From assembly GCA_015232935.1 (NCBI GenBank), contig JADFYT010000006.1, positions 1-30,253 on the forward strand: a stretch of 30,253 bases of DNA, in the 5' to 3' direction. Position 1 is the first letter of the stretch. The number at the start of each line of letters is the position of its first letter. This document shows, piece by piece, positions 14,251 through 22,727 of the stretch. The position numbers and the translations under genes are program-made. Source of the DNA: Desulfamplus sp. Lineage in GTDB: Bacteria > Desulfobacterota > Desulfobacteria > Desulfobacterales > Desulfobacteraceae. A model generated the notes under the pieces. The model saw only the letters and a program-made list of their open reading frames with translations, was not told the origin of the DNA and ran no database searches.

Positions 14251-15462
14251 TTAGAAAGCGATCTCAAGCTGAGTAACAAGAATTTTCTGAGGATCTATAT
14301 CTGCTGCACCAGCTTCAACTTCTGCGTCCGAGTAGAGGTAGGTAATCCAGAGTTGTGTATTGGTTGCAAGAGTATATGTTGCCCACACGTTGAAAGCTGT
14401 AACGTCATCAACGACTGTTACGCTGTCTTCCTCAGGCTGGAAATAACCAAATTTTGCTCCCATTGATACGATATCCATGGGGCTGTATTTTGCCTGGAGG
14501 GTAACTCCCTGCACACCAGCACTGTCTCCGGTTGGATCAAATATATCTTGTGTCGGGGTAGCTGCAAATTCACCGCTGAAAGGTGTATTCATACTCATAG
14601 GAGTAAATGTCCACCAGTTAGAGAAGCCTGTAAACTGAATTTCATCGGCATCTGTTGTACCAAGAGCGTAAAGAAGTTCTGCTCCGATATTTACAGCGTC
14701 AGAAACATTGGCATCAGCTCCAAGATAGAATTGAGTACCCATGTAATCTACTGCACCTTTTGCTGTATCACCAGTAGCGATTGCAAGCTCACTTGTCAGG
14801 TTAACCATGCCAAGCTTAGCTGTTCCCTGAATACCCGCCATAACTGGAGAATCTTCAATATCGGTATCATCATTGACGCCGCCAACAAAGACATTACCTG
14901 TAAATGTATCGCAGGTGTAGTTGATGTTCAGTGCGTAAAAATCTTCATCCTGATTGGTGGCTTCATCAGATAGTGCACCATTTTCATCAATTTTTGCATA
15001 AAGCAGACTTGTCACAACAGGTGCAAAATTAAGATCAAACTTAAAACCAGGAACATTGGCGTCAAGAACCTTATTGACACCAAGTCCCATATACTGCTGT
15101 CCGGCTCTCAGGCTCCACATCTCTTTTTTGATATCAACAAATCCTCTGTCAATATCAAGTGTGTTTGTAGCTGATTTACGAGGACGCGTGATAAGTCCAC
15201 CATTATATGAGTTACCCCATTGTCCCTCACCCCAGTCTGCTCTAAGGTGAACGGTTACATCATCAGCCACGTTGATTTTAGTGCCAAGTCTGAGTCTCTG
15301 ATCAAAATAACTGTTGTCTGAACCACCAAAATCCTGATTCTTTGTATCCCATGCACGAACACGGAAACCACCGGAAATAGCAACTCTGTCATCTGCGTAC
15401 GCAGGTGCAATAAACATTACAGCACATATCAGTGCTACAGCAAGAATAGTAAGTCTCTTCAT
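14251..15462 (-). CDS. Porin-like outer membrane beta-barrel protein
   Basis: A 403-residue exported protein. The signal peptide MKRLTILAVALICAVMFIAPAYA is cut after AYA, and the mature protein shows alternating strands rich in aromatic residues (for example GGFRVRAWDTKN and RLRLGTKINV) ending in Phe (LVTQLEIAF), as BAM substrates do. It resembles general porins or alginate/phosphate-type porins of deltaproteobacteria; substrate unknown. The ATG at 15462 is chosen because GGAGG lies just upstream and an upstream in-frame start at 15492 would read through that site. A promoter is proposed at 15678-15706, giving a leader of about 210 nt. Confidence 0.85.
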   Translation of the reverse strand: MKRLTILAVALICAVMFIAPAYADDRVAISGGFRVRAWDTKNQDFGGSDNSYFDQRLRLGTKINVADDVTVHLRADWGEGQWGNSYNGGLITRPRKSATNTLDIDRGFVDIKKEMWSLRAGQQYMGLGVNKVLDANVPGFKFDLNFAPVVTSLLYAKIDENGALSDEATNQDEDFYALNINYTCDTFTGNVFVGGVNDDTDIEDSPVMAGIQGTAKLGMVNLTSELAIATGDTAKGAVDYMGTQFYLGADANVSDAVNIGAELLYALGTTDADEIQFTGFSNWWTFTPMSMNTPFSGEFAATPTQDIFDPTGDSAGVQGVTLQAKYSPMDIVSMGAKFGYFQPEEDSVTVVDDVTAFNVWATYTLATNTQLWITYLYSDAEVEAGAADIDPQKILVTQLEIAF

Positions 15463-15677
15463 CTTTTTTTGTTTTCCTCCTACAAAAAACAAACAATATA
15501 ATTTTTTAAATTCTAATTAAAATTCCTAAGTTTCTGACAAATCATAAAACAACCTGTTAAATCCTAAATAATTCTGAATTGTTTGGCTATACACCTCCTT
15601 TTCCTAAATTTTATACAGTTAATTTCATACTTCACAAAAACATCTCTTTATCTTTCTAATGAAGATTTTTCTGAGTA

Positions 15678-15706
15678 GCGATATCAACATTAAAAGGGCA
15701 TGTCAA
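15678..15706 (-). promoter_or_regulatory. Possible porin promoter
   Basis: On the - strand TTGACA (15706-15701), 17 bp, TATCGC (15683-15678). The -10 box is poor. The leader downstream carries AAGGAGGTG (about 15601-15593), a nine-base complement to the 16S rRNA tail, with no obvious gene directly after it. Nothing else gene-like was seen in 15463-15870. Confidence 0.4.
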
Positions 15707-15881
15707 GCATTAATAGCAATTAAATGTTAATAACATATATTGATAAATCCATTACAAATCACAGAATCATTTTTGAAAAAAAGCTCGTTGTTTTTTTGGG
15801 TATAACATAGTTTTGTAAAAATCAATTCAATAAAGACTACACTCACATACCCGACTTTATCGTTAATTTGCCAATGAAATG

Positions 15882-15991
15882 CCGGCATGCTTCATTTGTC
15901 GGTTTACATTTTTTTAATCACATCATCATCATTATAATAGGATTTTCTCAAAAAAAGTGTAAACTACTTTTGAGGTGATATGAAACATGCC
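15882..15991 (+). mobile_element. MITE-like element, family B, copy 2
   Basis: A 110-bp relative of 4714-4820 in inverted orientation. The ends are CCGGCATGCTTCAT and, on the right, ATGAAACATGCC. Inner inverted pairs GGTTTACATTTTTTT and AAAAAAAGTGTAAAC are clear. GAAATG flanks both sides (15876-15881, 15992-15997). The middle is a CATCATCATC stretch that differs from copy 1. Confidence 0.6.
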
Positions 15992-16006
15992 GAAATGTCC
16001 GGGTTG

Positions 16007-16063
16007 TTTTATTACTCAGAAATTTCAATCAGATATTAATTGCAGCGAAGCTGCTTATGTTCT
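16007..16063 (+). repeat. Dispersed repeat family A, copy after the Smr gene
   Basis: Reads TTTTATTACTCAGAAATTTC, then AATCAGATATTAATTGCAGC and GAAGCTGCTTATGTTCT. It differs from the copy at 5948 at only a few positions and lies directly beside element B copy 2, 10 bp short of the Smr stop. Confidence 0.75.
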
Positions 16064-16072
16064 ACTCAATCC

Positions 16073-16906
16073 TCAAGTGAATTGTTTCAAATAAACAATA
16101 ACAGCACCGCTCTGGCTCTTTGTCCTTTTGTCCCACTCAAACCACATAATGACTCCTTCGCGTTTCAGGCGGGCAAGCAAATCCTCAACAACATTCGGAA
16201 GAACAGGACCGTAAGTGGAGTGAATTCCCCTTCCAACAATTATCTGTACTGTAAAAACACCGTTCCTCCAGCAACTTCTAAGGTAAGATTCTGTCCTTGA
16301 TTGTGCCTCTGTTGCCGTATGTCCATGCAGATCAATCTTGTCTTGTGGAGGGGGATATCTTTTAAGTCTGTTTTTAAGTGGTACGGGCTTTGGCAAGGGT
16401 CTGTCTGACTTTTCTCTCATCATGGCATCCCTGTTTTTGCCCATAAGTGCGGTCTCTACAAGTTCTGAGAAATCTTCATCTTCATGTATCAAACCACTAT
16501 CTTTTTGTTTGGAAACAGTCTTCTCGGCCTGAATAAACATCTTTGAAATACTGCCTTGGCCATCTATAATAGGCAGTCCATGCCTGTCTCTCCTGAAAAC
16601 TCTTCTTTTTTGCGAGCTGCCTTTATTACTTTCAAGGCAAAATGACTCGATTCGTACGAGAGTATTATCTTCTTGTGCGGAGGTATCATTATCTTCAAAG
16701 AATCCTGCGGGTTTATCTTTGGTCAAAGATGTCGTTTCAAAAGATGACGATTTGCGTCCGGAACAACAGGAGTCCCTTTTGATAAAGAGACTTGAAATAT
16801 CTTCATCATTTGCAAAAACAACTATTCCATTCCTGTTTTTACGCCGGGTATATGATTCCGCTCTTTTTTTATATATATTTCTTTTGGATATATTTTTTTT
16901 GGACAT
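16073..16906 (-). CDS. Smr domain protein
   Basis: A 277-residue protein. The first 185 residues are polar, with a Lys/Arg-rich start and Ser/Asp-rich low-complexity stretches. The C-terminal Smr domain has KIDLHGHTATEA (IDLHGH at 191-196) and VGRGIHS, corresponding to the LDLHG and HGKG-type motifs. Smr domains act as nucleases or nucleic-acid binding modules, in MutS2 and in ribosome rescue factors; stand-alone forms vary, so the exact role is open. MutL is nearby but on another transcript. The ATG at 16906 has only a weak ribosome binding site. Divergent from the RNase II family gene, with a gap under 100 bp that must hold both promoters. Confidence 0.8.
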   Translation of the reverse strand: MSKKNISKRNIYKKRAESYTRRKNRNGIVVFANDEDISSLFIKRDSCCSGRKSSSFETTSLTKDKPAGFFEDNDTSAQEDNTLVRIESFCLESNKGSSQKRRVFRRDRHGLPIIDGQGSISKMFIQAEKTVSKQKDSGLIHEDEDFSELVETALMGKNRDAMMREKSDRPLPKPVPLKNRLKRYPPPQDKIDLHGHTATEAQSRTESYLRSCWRNGVFTVQIIVGRGIHSTYGPVLPNVVEDLLARLKREGVIMWFEWDKRTKSQSGAVIVYLKQFT

Positions 16907-16999
16907 TTTTCTATTTTACTTCACGCCACTCTTTTTTTCAAGGATAATGGCTCTAATGCTGATTGACTTTAGACATACATGCTGATATTGTATTTTCCT

Positions 17000-18973
17000 A
17001 TGAATACAGGAAATATTGTAGAATACATTGATCAACAGAAAATAATATGTGCTGTTGTGTTGCAGATCAAAAATCAACGATTGAGACTTCTTACGGAACA
17101 TAACCGTGAAGTAAATCTCTCTACAGGAAGAGTTGCACACTGTTCCAGAGAGCTGATTGACATATCCGCAACAAGAGACTTTATTGTCCGAAGTCTCAAA
17201 CAGATTGCCATATCAAGACATGAGATGTCCAAAACTATAGATATCAAGGAGTTATGGGAACTTCTTCATGAAGATGAAAGTCCTATTGATCTTGATACAA
17301 TGACATCATTCTGTTTTGACCCTCCAGTTACATCAGACCATGAAGCTTCTGTAATACGGGCATTCTTCAATGACAAGCTCTATTTTAAATTCGGCAAAGA
17401 GGATTTTACCCCGAACTCCCCCACCCAGATAGAAATCAGGCTCAGACAGATTGAGGATGTCCGAAAAAAAGAACAGCTGATTGATCTTGGGGCAACATGG
17501 CTTAAGGAGCTTGAAAAAGGGGCTGTTTCGCCGGTGCCTGCCCCTGAAATACTGCATATTCTCCAGGACTACTATATTCATGAAAAAGAGAGTCGTTGTG
17601 CAGCCGATGCCAGGGCTATAATGGCAAAGAACGGAACTGACTCTCCCCAGCAGATTTTCACCCACCTTGTAAAAGCGGGGATCTGGGATCATGACGAAAA
17701 CATTGACCTGATCCGCATGGATATTCCCGTATCCTTTCCTAATCAGGTTAATGAACAATCCAGACTGCTTATTTTAAGTCATGAAGATTTCCTGAATGAC
17801 CCCAAAAGACGAGACCTCAGGACTGTCCCTCTTATTACGATAGATGGACAGTCAACATTGGATTACGATGATGCCATCAGCCTTCAAAAGGATGATAACG
17901 GCTATACGCTTGGCATCCATATCATTGATGTGGGATTTTATATTAAAGATGGTGATCCAATTGACAGACATGCCCGCACAAGAGGCAGCTCCATATATAT
18001 GCCTGATGACAAGATTCCCATGCTTCCATCCAATCTTTCAGAAGGTCTGTGCAGCCTGAAAGAGGATGAGTCAAGACCTGGAATCAGTACGATTGTCCGG
18101 TTGAACCGCTTTTTTGAGATCATTGACTATGAAATTGTGGCAAGCGTTATCAAGGTTCATCACCAGATGACATATACCGAAGCCAATATATTAAACGGTG
18201 AAGATGATCCCATAACCACTTTGCATAAAATTGCCACTGTTCTTCGTGATAAACGGATGAAAGCGGGAGCTGTACAGATCACATTGCCTGAGGTCAATAT
18301 ATGGATTGAGGATGGCAAGGAGATTGGTATTTCAAGGATAGACCGTGAAAATCCATCACGGATGCTGGTTTCTGAACTCATGATTCTTGCAAACAGCCTT
18401 ATGGCTGAATTTTTGGTCAAGCATAATATGCCAGCAGTATTCAGATCGCAGCCTGACCCGAAACAGAGGCTTTTCCAGGGAATAGAGACATCGCTGTTCT
18501 TGAACTGCATGCAAAGAAGACAGCTCAACAGGGCGGTTATCAGCACCAGACCGGAAAACCATTCAGGGCTCGGGGTAAGGGCATATGTAACTGCAACATC
18601 CCCCATAAGAAGGTATTACGATCTTCTGACTCAACGTCAGATAAGAGGAGTTCTTGGATATGAAAAACCTTATTCAAAAGATGATCTTGATCAGATTCTC
18701 CAGATTATCGAGATTCCTGTAAGTAATACCGGCAAGGTTCAACACCAGAGACGAAGATACTGGCTGTTCAGATATCTTGAGCGAATGAAGGGGGCAAAAG
18801 AGGAGGCCATTGTCCTTGATTGCAGAAGAGATTTTTACACAGTCCTGCTCAAGGAATACATGCTGGAATGGAGAGTGCCTGCTGGCGGACTCAGTCTCAA
18901 ACCAGGAGATATTGTCCATGTGACAATCCAGCACGCTGACGCAAGAAGAGATCAGTTGTCCCTGTTTGTATAA
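17000..18973 (+). CDS. RNase II / RNB family exoribonuclease
   Basis: A 657-residue 3'-5' exoribonuclease. The RNB catalytic site is visible in TIDGQSTLDYDDA (about residues 280-292 from this start), holding the four aspartates of the family. Downstream, FRSQPDP and TSPIRRYYDLL hold the conserved Arg/Pro and SPIRRY segments. The C-terminal 50 residues resemble a short S1-like fold. The N-terminal region is diverged from E. coli RNase II, as in the rnb-type proteins of deltaproteobacteria. Two ATGs are possible (16979 and 17000); neither has a good ribosome binding site. The second is preferred because MNTGNIVEYIDQQKI looks like the family start. Confidence 0.88.
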   Translation: MNTGNIVEYIDQQKIICAVVLQIKNQRLRLLTEHNREVNLSTGRVAHCSRELIDISATRDFIVRSLKQIAISRHEMSKTIDIKELWELLHEDESPIDLDTMTSFCFDPPVTSDHEASVIRAFFNDKLYFKFGKEDFTPNSPTQIEIRLRQIEDVRKKEQLIDLGATWLKELEKGAVSPVPAPEILHILQDYYIHEKESRCAADARAIMAKNGTDSPQQIFTHLVKAGIWDHDENIDLIRMDIPVSFPNQVNEQSRLLILSHEDFLNDPKRRDLRTVPLITIDGQSTLDYDDAISLQKDDNGYTLGIHIIDVGFYIKDGDPIDRHARTRGSSIYMPDDKIPMLPSNLSEGLCSLKEDESRPGISTIVRLNRFFEIIDYEIVASVIKVHHQMTYTEANILNGEDDPITTLHKIATVLRDKRMKAGAVQITLPEVNIWIEDGKEIGISRIDRENPSRMLVSELMILANSLMAEFLVKHNMPAVFRSQPDPKQRLFQGIETSLFLNCMQRRQLNRAVISTRPENHSGLGVRAYVTATSPIRRYYDLLTQRQIRGVLGYEKPYSKDDLDQILQIIEIPVSNTGKVQHQRRRYWLFRYLERMKGAKEEAIVLDCRRDFYTVLLKEYMLEWRVPAGGLSLKPGDIVHVTIQHADARRDQLSLFV

Positions 18974-19057
18974 TACAGATATCTTCCATCAACGGCTAAA
19001 TCCCTATTTTTGAGGCTATCAGGATATAATGATTGAAACTATAACCTGTGCTACCTT

Positions 19058-20056
19058 TCAGGATATCAGGTCAACCAGAACCCTCCCTTTCTGCTTCCCT
19101 TCAAGTATAAGGCTGATATTGCCATCAAGTTCCTTAAGAGAAATCTCTTTATAGAAGCCGTCCGGATAACTTGATTTCCATCCATCTGCAAACAGTTTCC
19201 AGATCGCGAGTCTGTGATCCATAGGGCAATTTTGTGAATCAATTCCAATCAGCTTGACGCCTCTTAAAATAAAAGGAAACACATTAACAGGAAGATCTGC
19301 CGAGGCAACAAGGCCGCAGCAGGTAACGACTGCCCAGGAGAGTGTTGACTTTATGGCCGTAGCAAGGATATCTCCTCCCACAGTATCCACAACCCCTGCC
19401 CATCTTCCTTTGAGAACAGGCCGTCCGCTCTTGTCAACAGCATCTTCACGGCTGATGATCTCTTTTGCTCCAAGCGATTTTAAAAAATAATGTGCATCAG
19501 ATTTTCCTGACACTCCAACCACAGCATATCCCAAGGCTGACAACAAAGATACCGCGATACTGCCTACTCCGCCTGTAGCCCCTGTCACAAGAATTTCTCC
19601 ATCTTCAGTAGAAATATCCCGAATTATCTGAAAGACAGACATGCCTGCTGTAAATCCTGCTGTACCAAGAATCATGCTCTCTTTGAGAGACATTGTCGGA
19701 GGAAGTTTAACCACCCATCCGGCAGGTACTCTTATATATTGCCCAAAACCTCCTGAGGTATTCATGCCAAGGTCATATCCGGTGACAAGGACCTCGTCAC
19801 CAGGTTTGACTTTATCACTTTTACTCTCCACTACAACACCGGATGCGTCAATGCCCGGGGTGTGTGGATAGTTTTTAGTAACTCCCCTGTTACCTGTTGC
19901 AGAGAGAGCATCCTTGTAATTCAATGATGAATAATGAACTCTTATCAGAACATCTCCATCTGGAAGCTCTTGTGTGGATGTTTCACAGACAGCTCCTGAA
20001 AAGCTGTTTTTGCCAATCTCTCTAACAATAAATGCGTTGAAGTTGATCTGTTCCAT
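19058..20056 (-). CDS. acuI: Acrylyl-CoA reductase / YhdH family quinone oxidoreductase
   Basis: A 332-residue medium-chain dehydrogenase/reductase without catalytic zinc ligands. SSLNYKDALSATGN, PGIDASGVV, LGTAGFTAGMSV, the NADPH loop VTGATGGVGSIAVSLL, WAGVVDTVGG and LIGIDSQNCP follow E. coli YhdH closely. This family reduces acryloyl-CoA to propionyl-CoA with NADPH, for detoxification or DMSP breakdown; the physiological substrate here is inferred. It follows the small membrane-protein gene on the same strand after 179 bp containing a strong inverted repeat. Convergent with the RNase II family gene; no clear terminator in the 84 bp between them. Confidence 0.88.
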   Translation of the reverse strand: MEQINFNAFIVREIGKNSFSGAVCETSTQELPDGDVLIRVHYSSLNYKDALSATGNRGVTKNYPHTPGIDASGVVVESKSDKVKPGDEVLVTGYDLGMNTSGGFGQYIRVPAGWVVKLPPTMSLKESMILGTAGFTAGMSVFQIIRDISTEDGEILVTGATGGVGSIAVSLLSALGYAVVGVSGKSDAHYFLKSLGAKEIISREDAVDKSGRPVLKGRWAGVVDTVGGDILATAIKSTLSWAVVTCCGLVASADLPVNVFPFILRGVKLIGIDSQNCPMDHRLAIWKLFADGWKSSYPDGFYKEISLKELDGNISLILEGKQKGRVLVDLIS

Positions 20057-20133
20057 TTTAAATGACTCCCTTTTGATATTGAGTACTGATCTGGATTCCT
20101 GTTCCTGATTTTTATATTATTTTCCGATCTGTC

Positions 20134-20229
20134 ATGACTTCTGTTAGTCGATAGAATATATTGCGTGATGCGACAATGCTGATCGCAATATATTGTGCGA
20201 GCAGTGAACACTGACGAATCACAAGTCAT
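20134..20229. repeat. Inverted repeat upstream of acuI
   Basis: AATATATTGCG (20155-20165) and CGCAATATATT (20184-20194) are perfect 11-bp arms with an 18-nt spacer. Further out ATGACTT (20134-20140) and AAGTCAT (20223-20229) also pair. It could be an operator, a stem in the acuI leader, or a small palindromic element. Confidence 0.5.
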
Positions 20230-20235
20230 TTTCCG

Positions 20236-20778
20236 TCATTGTTTATTCTTATGCTTGAAATAGTCAGGATAAAGTATCTTTGCACACTCAGGACATATAC
20301 CATGACTGAATGATGCTTGCGAGTGCTCGGTCACATATTTCTCCATCTGCTCATATTCACCTGCTTCATTACGGATTTTCTTGCATGACGCACATATCGG
20401 CAAAATTCCTTCCAATCTCTTGAGTTCCTTTTCCAGCTCTTCTGTCTGCCATGAAGTCCTGTCAACCAGATACGCATAGATCATCAATACCAATACAGTT
20501 ATCGGGGCATTAAGAGCAGCCGTATAAATGAATTGCATTGCGTTCCATGGAAAATAGAACAAGACTCTTGCCAAAGGCAGCAATATCGCCATTGCATATG
20601 CAAGCCCTCTTCTCTGCCTCCATGCTGACATCCCGACAGGAAGGGCGTAAGCAATAGGAAATTCAATATGTCTTCCTGTTACATAGTCAATCAGCAGAAC
20701 TATAAATGCAATCAATATGCAGCATAGAGCTGTTCTTTTTATATACACCTCATGTATGAATCCAATAGCATTTCTCAT
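20236..20778 (-). CDS. Small membrane protein with zinc-ribbon-like C-terminal module
   Basis: A 180-residue protein with about three to four membrane segments in residues 15-110, a short charged helix (TSWQTEELEKELKRLEG), and a C-terminal module running GILPICASCKKIRNE to SFSHGICPECAKILYPDYF. The CxxC pairs suggest metal binding. This module is familiar as the tail of histidine kinases and response regulators in deltaproteobacteria, where it follows the signalling domain; here no kinase, receiver or PAS domain is present. GAGG 8 nt before the ATG supports the start. It lies 40 bp after fumC on the same strand. Function unknown; a signalling accessory role is inference. Confidence 0.75.
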   Translation of the reverse strand: MRNAIGFIHEVYIKRTALCCILIAFIVLLIDYVTGRHIEFPIAYALPVGMSAWRQRRGLAYAMAILLPLARVLFYFPWNAMQFIYTAALNAPITVLVLMIYAYLVDRTSWQTEELEKELKRLEGILPICASCKKIRNEAGEYEQMEKYVTEHSQASFSHGICPECAKILYPDYFKHKNKQ

Positions 20779-20818
20779 TTACCATACCTCAATCTATAAC
20801 ATTATTAACTCAAAATAT

Positions 20819-22210
20819 TCAAACCATTGGCATCACCATACGCTCTGGTACGACTATTTGATAAAACTCCTTTTCTGTAAGAAGTTCAAGTTCAACAGCA
20901 ACCTGGCATAGAGTCTTACCCTCTTTATGAGCCTTTTTTGCAACAAGTGCGGCATTATCGTAGCCTATGGAGGGTGCAAGAGCAGTGACAAGCATGAGCG
21001 AATCGTCAAGATGCTTCTTGATCCTCTCAGGATTGGGTCGAATGCCGGTTACACAGTTCAAGGCAAACGAGTTGCAAGAATCCCCAAGAAGACGAATTGA
21101 CTGCAAAGCATTGAAAGCAAGCACAGGCATAAAGACATTTAACTCAAAGTTGCCAGACGATCCCGCAAACGAGATGGTTGTATCGTTGCCCATTACCTGG
21201 GCACACACCATTGTCACAGCTTCGCACTGTGTAGGGTTGACCTTCCCGGGCATGATGGAGCTTCCAGGTTCATTCTCCGGCAGAACAAGTTCACCAATTC
21301 CGCAGCGTGGCCCGCTGCCAAGCCAGCGAATATCGTTTGCAATCTTGTTAAGTGCACAGGCAAGTGTCTTGAAAGCCCCGCTTGCCTCAACAATGGCATC
21401 GCGGCTGCCAAGAGCTTCAAATTTGTTAGGAGCAGTAACAAAGGGGAGTCCGGTTTTGCCGGCAATCGCGGAAGCTGCCTTTGCCGCGTAATCAGGATGT
21501 GAGTTCAGACCTGTTCCTACGGCAGTGCCGCCAAGCGGAAGTTCATAAAGGTGGGGCAGACAGTGGTTGAGTGCCCGTATTGCATTATCAAGCTGTACAA
21601 CATATCCCGAAAACTCCTGGGAAAGCATAAGCGGTGTCGCGTCCTGAAGGTGAGTGCGACCAATCTTGACAATATCTCCAAAGGATTTGGCCTTGTCATC
21701 CAGACTCTTGACAAGGAGTGCAACAGCAGGAACAAGATGATGATGAATCTGCTCCACAACCGCAATATTGATCGCAGTTGGAAATGCGTCATTTGTGGAC
21801 TGGCATCTGTTAACATGGTCATTAGGGTGTATGGGAGATTTGCTTCCCAATATTCCGCAATTGATCTCGATGGCACGGTTGGAGATAACCTCATTGACAT
21901 TCATATTTGTCTGTGTGCCACTGCCAGTCTGCCATACTACCAGAGGAAAGTGATCATCAAGCTTTCCGTCAATTACCTCCTGTGACGCTCTGATTATTAA
22001 ATCCGCTTTATCCTGATCCAGCAAACCCAGAACAGCGTTCACTTTTGCTGCGGCTTGCTTGACAATACCAAGAGCCCTTATCATCTCTCTTGGAAAACGC
22101 TCTGTGCCAATCCTGAAATTCTGCAATGAACGTTGCGTCTGGGCACCCCAGTAACGATCTGCAGGAACCTCGATTTCACCCATGCTGTCCTTTTCGCATC
22201 TTGTGTGCAT
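20819..22210 (-). CDS. fumC: Fumarate hydratase class II
   Basis: A 463-residue iron-independent fumarase that interconverts fumarate and malate. The signature GSSIMPGKVNPTQCE is present, as are TNMNVNEVI, HPNDHVNRCQSTND and GRTHLQDATP. Length is standard. The ATG at 22210 is chosen because AGGAGAG lies 6 nt before it; an upstream in-frame TTG at 22243 would read through that site. A perfect 12-bp inverted repeat lies 62-100 bp upstream. The small membrane-protein gene and acuI follow on the same strand. Confidence 0.95.
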   Translation of the reverse strand: MHTRCEKDSMGEIEVPADRYWGAQTQRSLQNFRIGTERFPREMIRALGIVKQAAAKVNAVLGLLDQDKADLIIRASQEVIDGKLDDHFPLVVWQTGSGTQTNMNVNEVISNRAIEINCGILGSKSPIHPNDHVNRCQSTNDAFPTAINIAVVEQIHHHLVPAVALLVKSLDDKAKSFGDIVKIGRTHLQDATPLMLSQEFSGYVVQLDNAIRALNHCLPHLYELPLGGTAVGTGLNSHPDYAAKAASAIAGKTGLPFVTAPNKFEALGSRDAIVEASGAFKTLACALNKIANDIRWLGSGPRCGIGELVLPENEPGSSIMPGKVNPTQCEAVTMVCAQVMGNDTTISFAGSSGNFELNVFMPVLAFNALQSIRLLGDSCNSFALNCVTGIRPNPERIKKHLDDSLMLVTALAPSIGYDNAALVAKKAHKEGKTLCQVAVELELLTEKEFYQIVVPERMVMPMV

Positions 22211-22271
22211 ATGATCTCTCCTGATTGATGAAATACTATTCAATTAATGGCTCTTGGGCAGGTTCTGATAA

Positions 22272-22310
22272 TTGACATGATTTTTATCACGAAACAAGAA
22301 ATCATGTCAA
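22272..22310 (-). promoter_or_regulatory. Inverted repeat and possible promoter of fumC
   Basis: TTGACATGATTT (22272-22283) and AAATCATGTCAA (22299-22310) are perfect 12-bp arms with a 15-nt spacer. On the - strand the outer arm provides TTGACA with TAAAAA 18 bp downstream, so the repeat would overlap the promoter and could be an operator. No other gene-like feature was seen in 22311-22500. Confidence 0.5.
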
Positions 22311-22506
22311 AAAAAGAGTTGTTTCAATAATGTGTTTTTTACAAAAAAAATTACAAAAAAGAATTTAAAACAATCTCTTGCCTGGCTATTTCTCATACCA
22401 TACCTGCAAATCCATACGCAATTCCCCAACAATCAAGATCATAACATTTTGAAATAATTTATTTTTATACTCAAGGTATCTTTTAATATAATATTTATCC
22501 CATGCA

Positions 22507-22522
22507 TGGCATTATCTTTGCT
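22507..22522 (+). promoter_or_regulatory. Sigma-54 promoter of amtB
   Basis: TGGCATTATCTTTGCT has GG and GC exactly 12 bp apart and fits TGGCAY-N5-TTGCW. A start point near 22533 gives a leader of about 195 nt. Sigma-54 control is well known for amtB genes. No clear NtrC site was recognised upstream. Confidence 0.7.
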
Positions 22523-22570
22523 TTTTACGTAAAGAGAAATTGCTTGCCAACAGAGGCGTACCATAATCCA

Positions 22571-22605
22571 ATACTGAACTTGTGTTTATTATACTGAACC
22601 TGTGT
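22571..22605 (+). repeat. 15-bp direct repeat in the amtB leader
   Basis: ATACTGAACTTGTGT (22571-22585) and ATACTGAACCTGTGT (22591-22605) differ at one base and are 20 bp apart start to start, about two helical turns. It lies downstream of the proposed start point, so it may be a protein site on DNA or an RNA element. Confidence 0.5.
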
Positions 22606-22727
22606 GGCCATTAACACTTTAAAACATAACCCAACAAAGTAGAATCAAGGTTTATTGGTAATGCCAATCATATTATCAAGTTTAGCATTAGAATCAAATT
22701 TACAATTTACAAGATGAAGGAGAAAAA

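Noticed and set aside
15882..16063. CRISPR array or integron attachment site
   Set aside because: The repeats here are one B element and one A element side by side, with no regular repeat-spacer pattern and no cas or integrase gene.
18974..19057. Terminator between the RNase II family gene and acuI
   Set aside because: No stem with a T-run could be found in the spacer.
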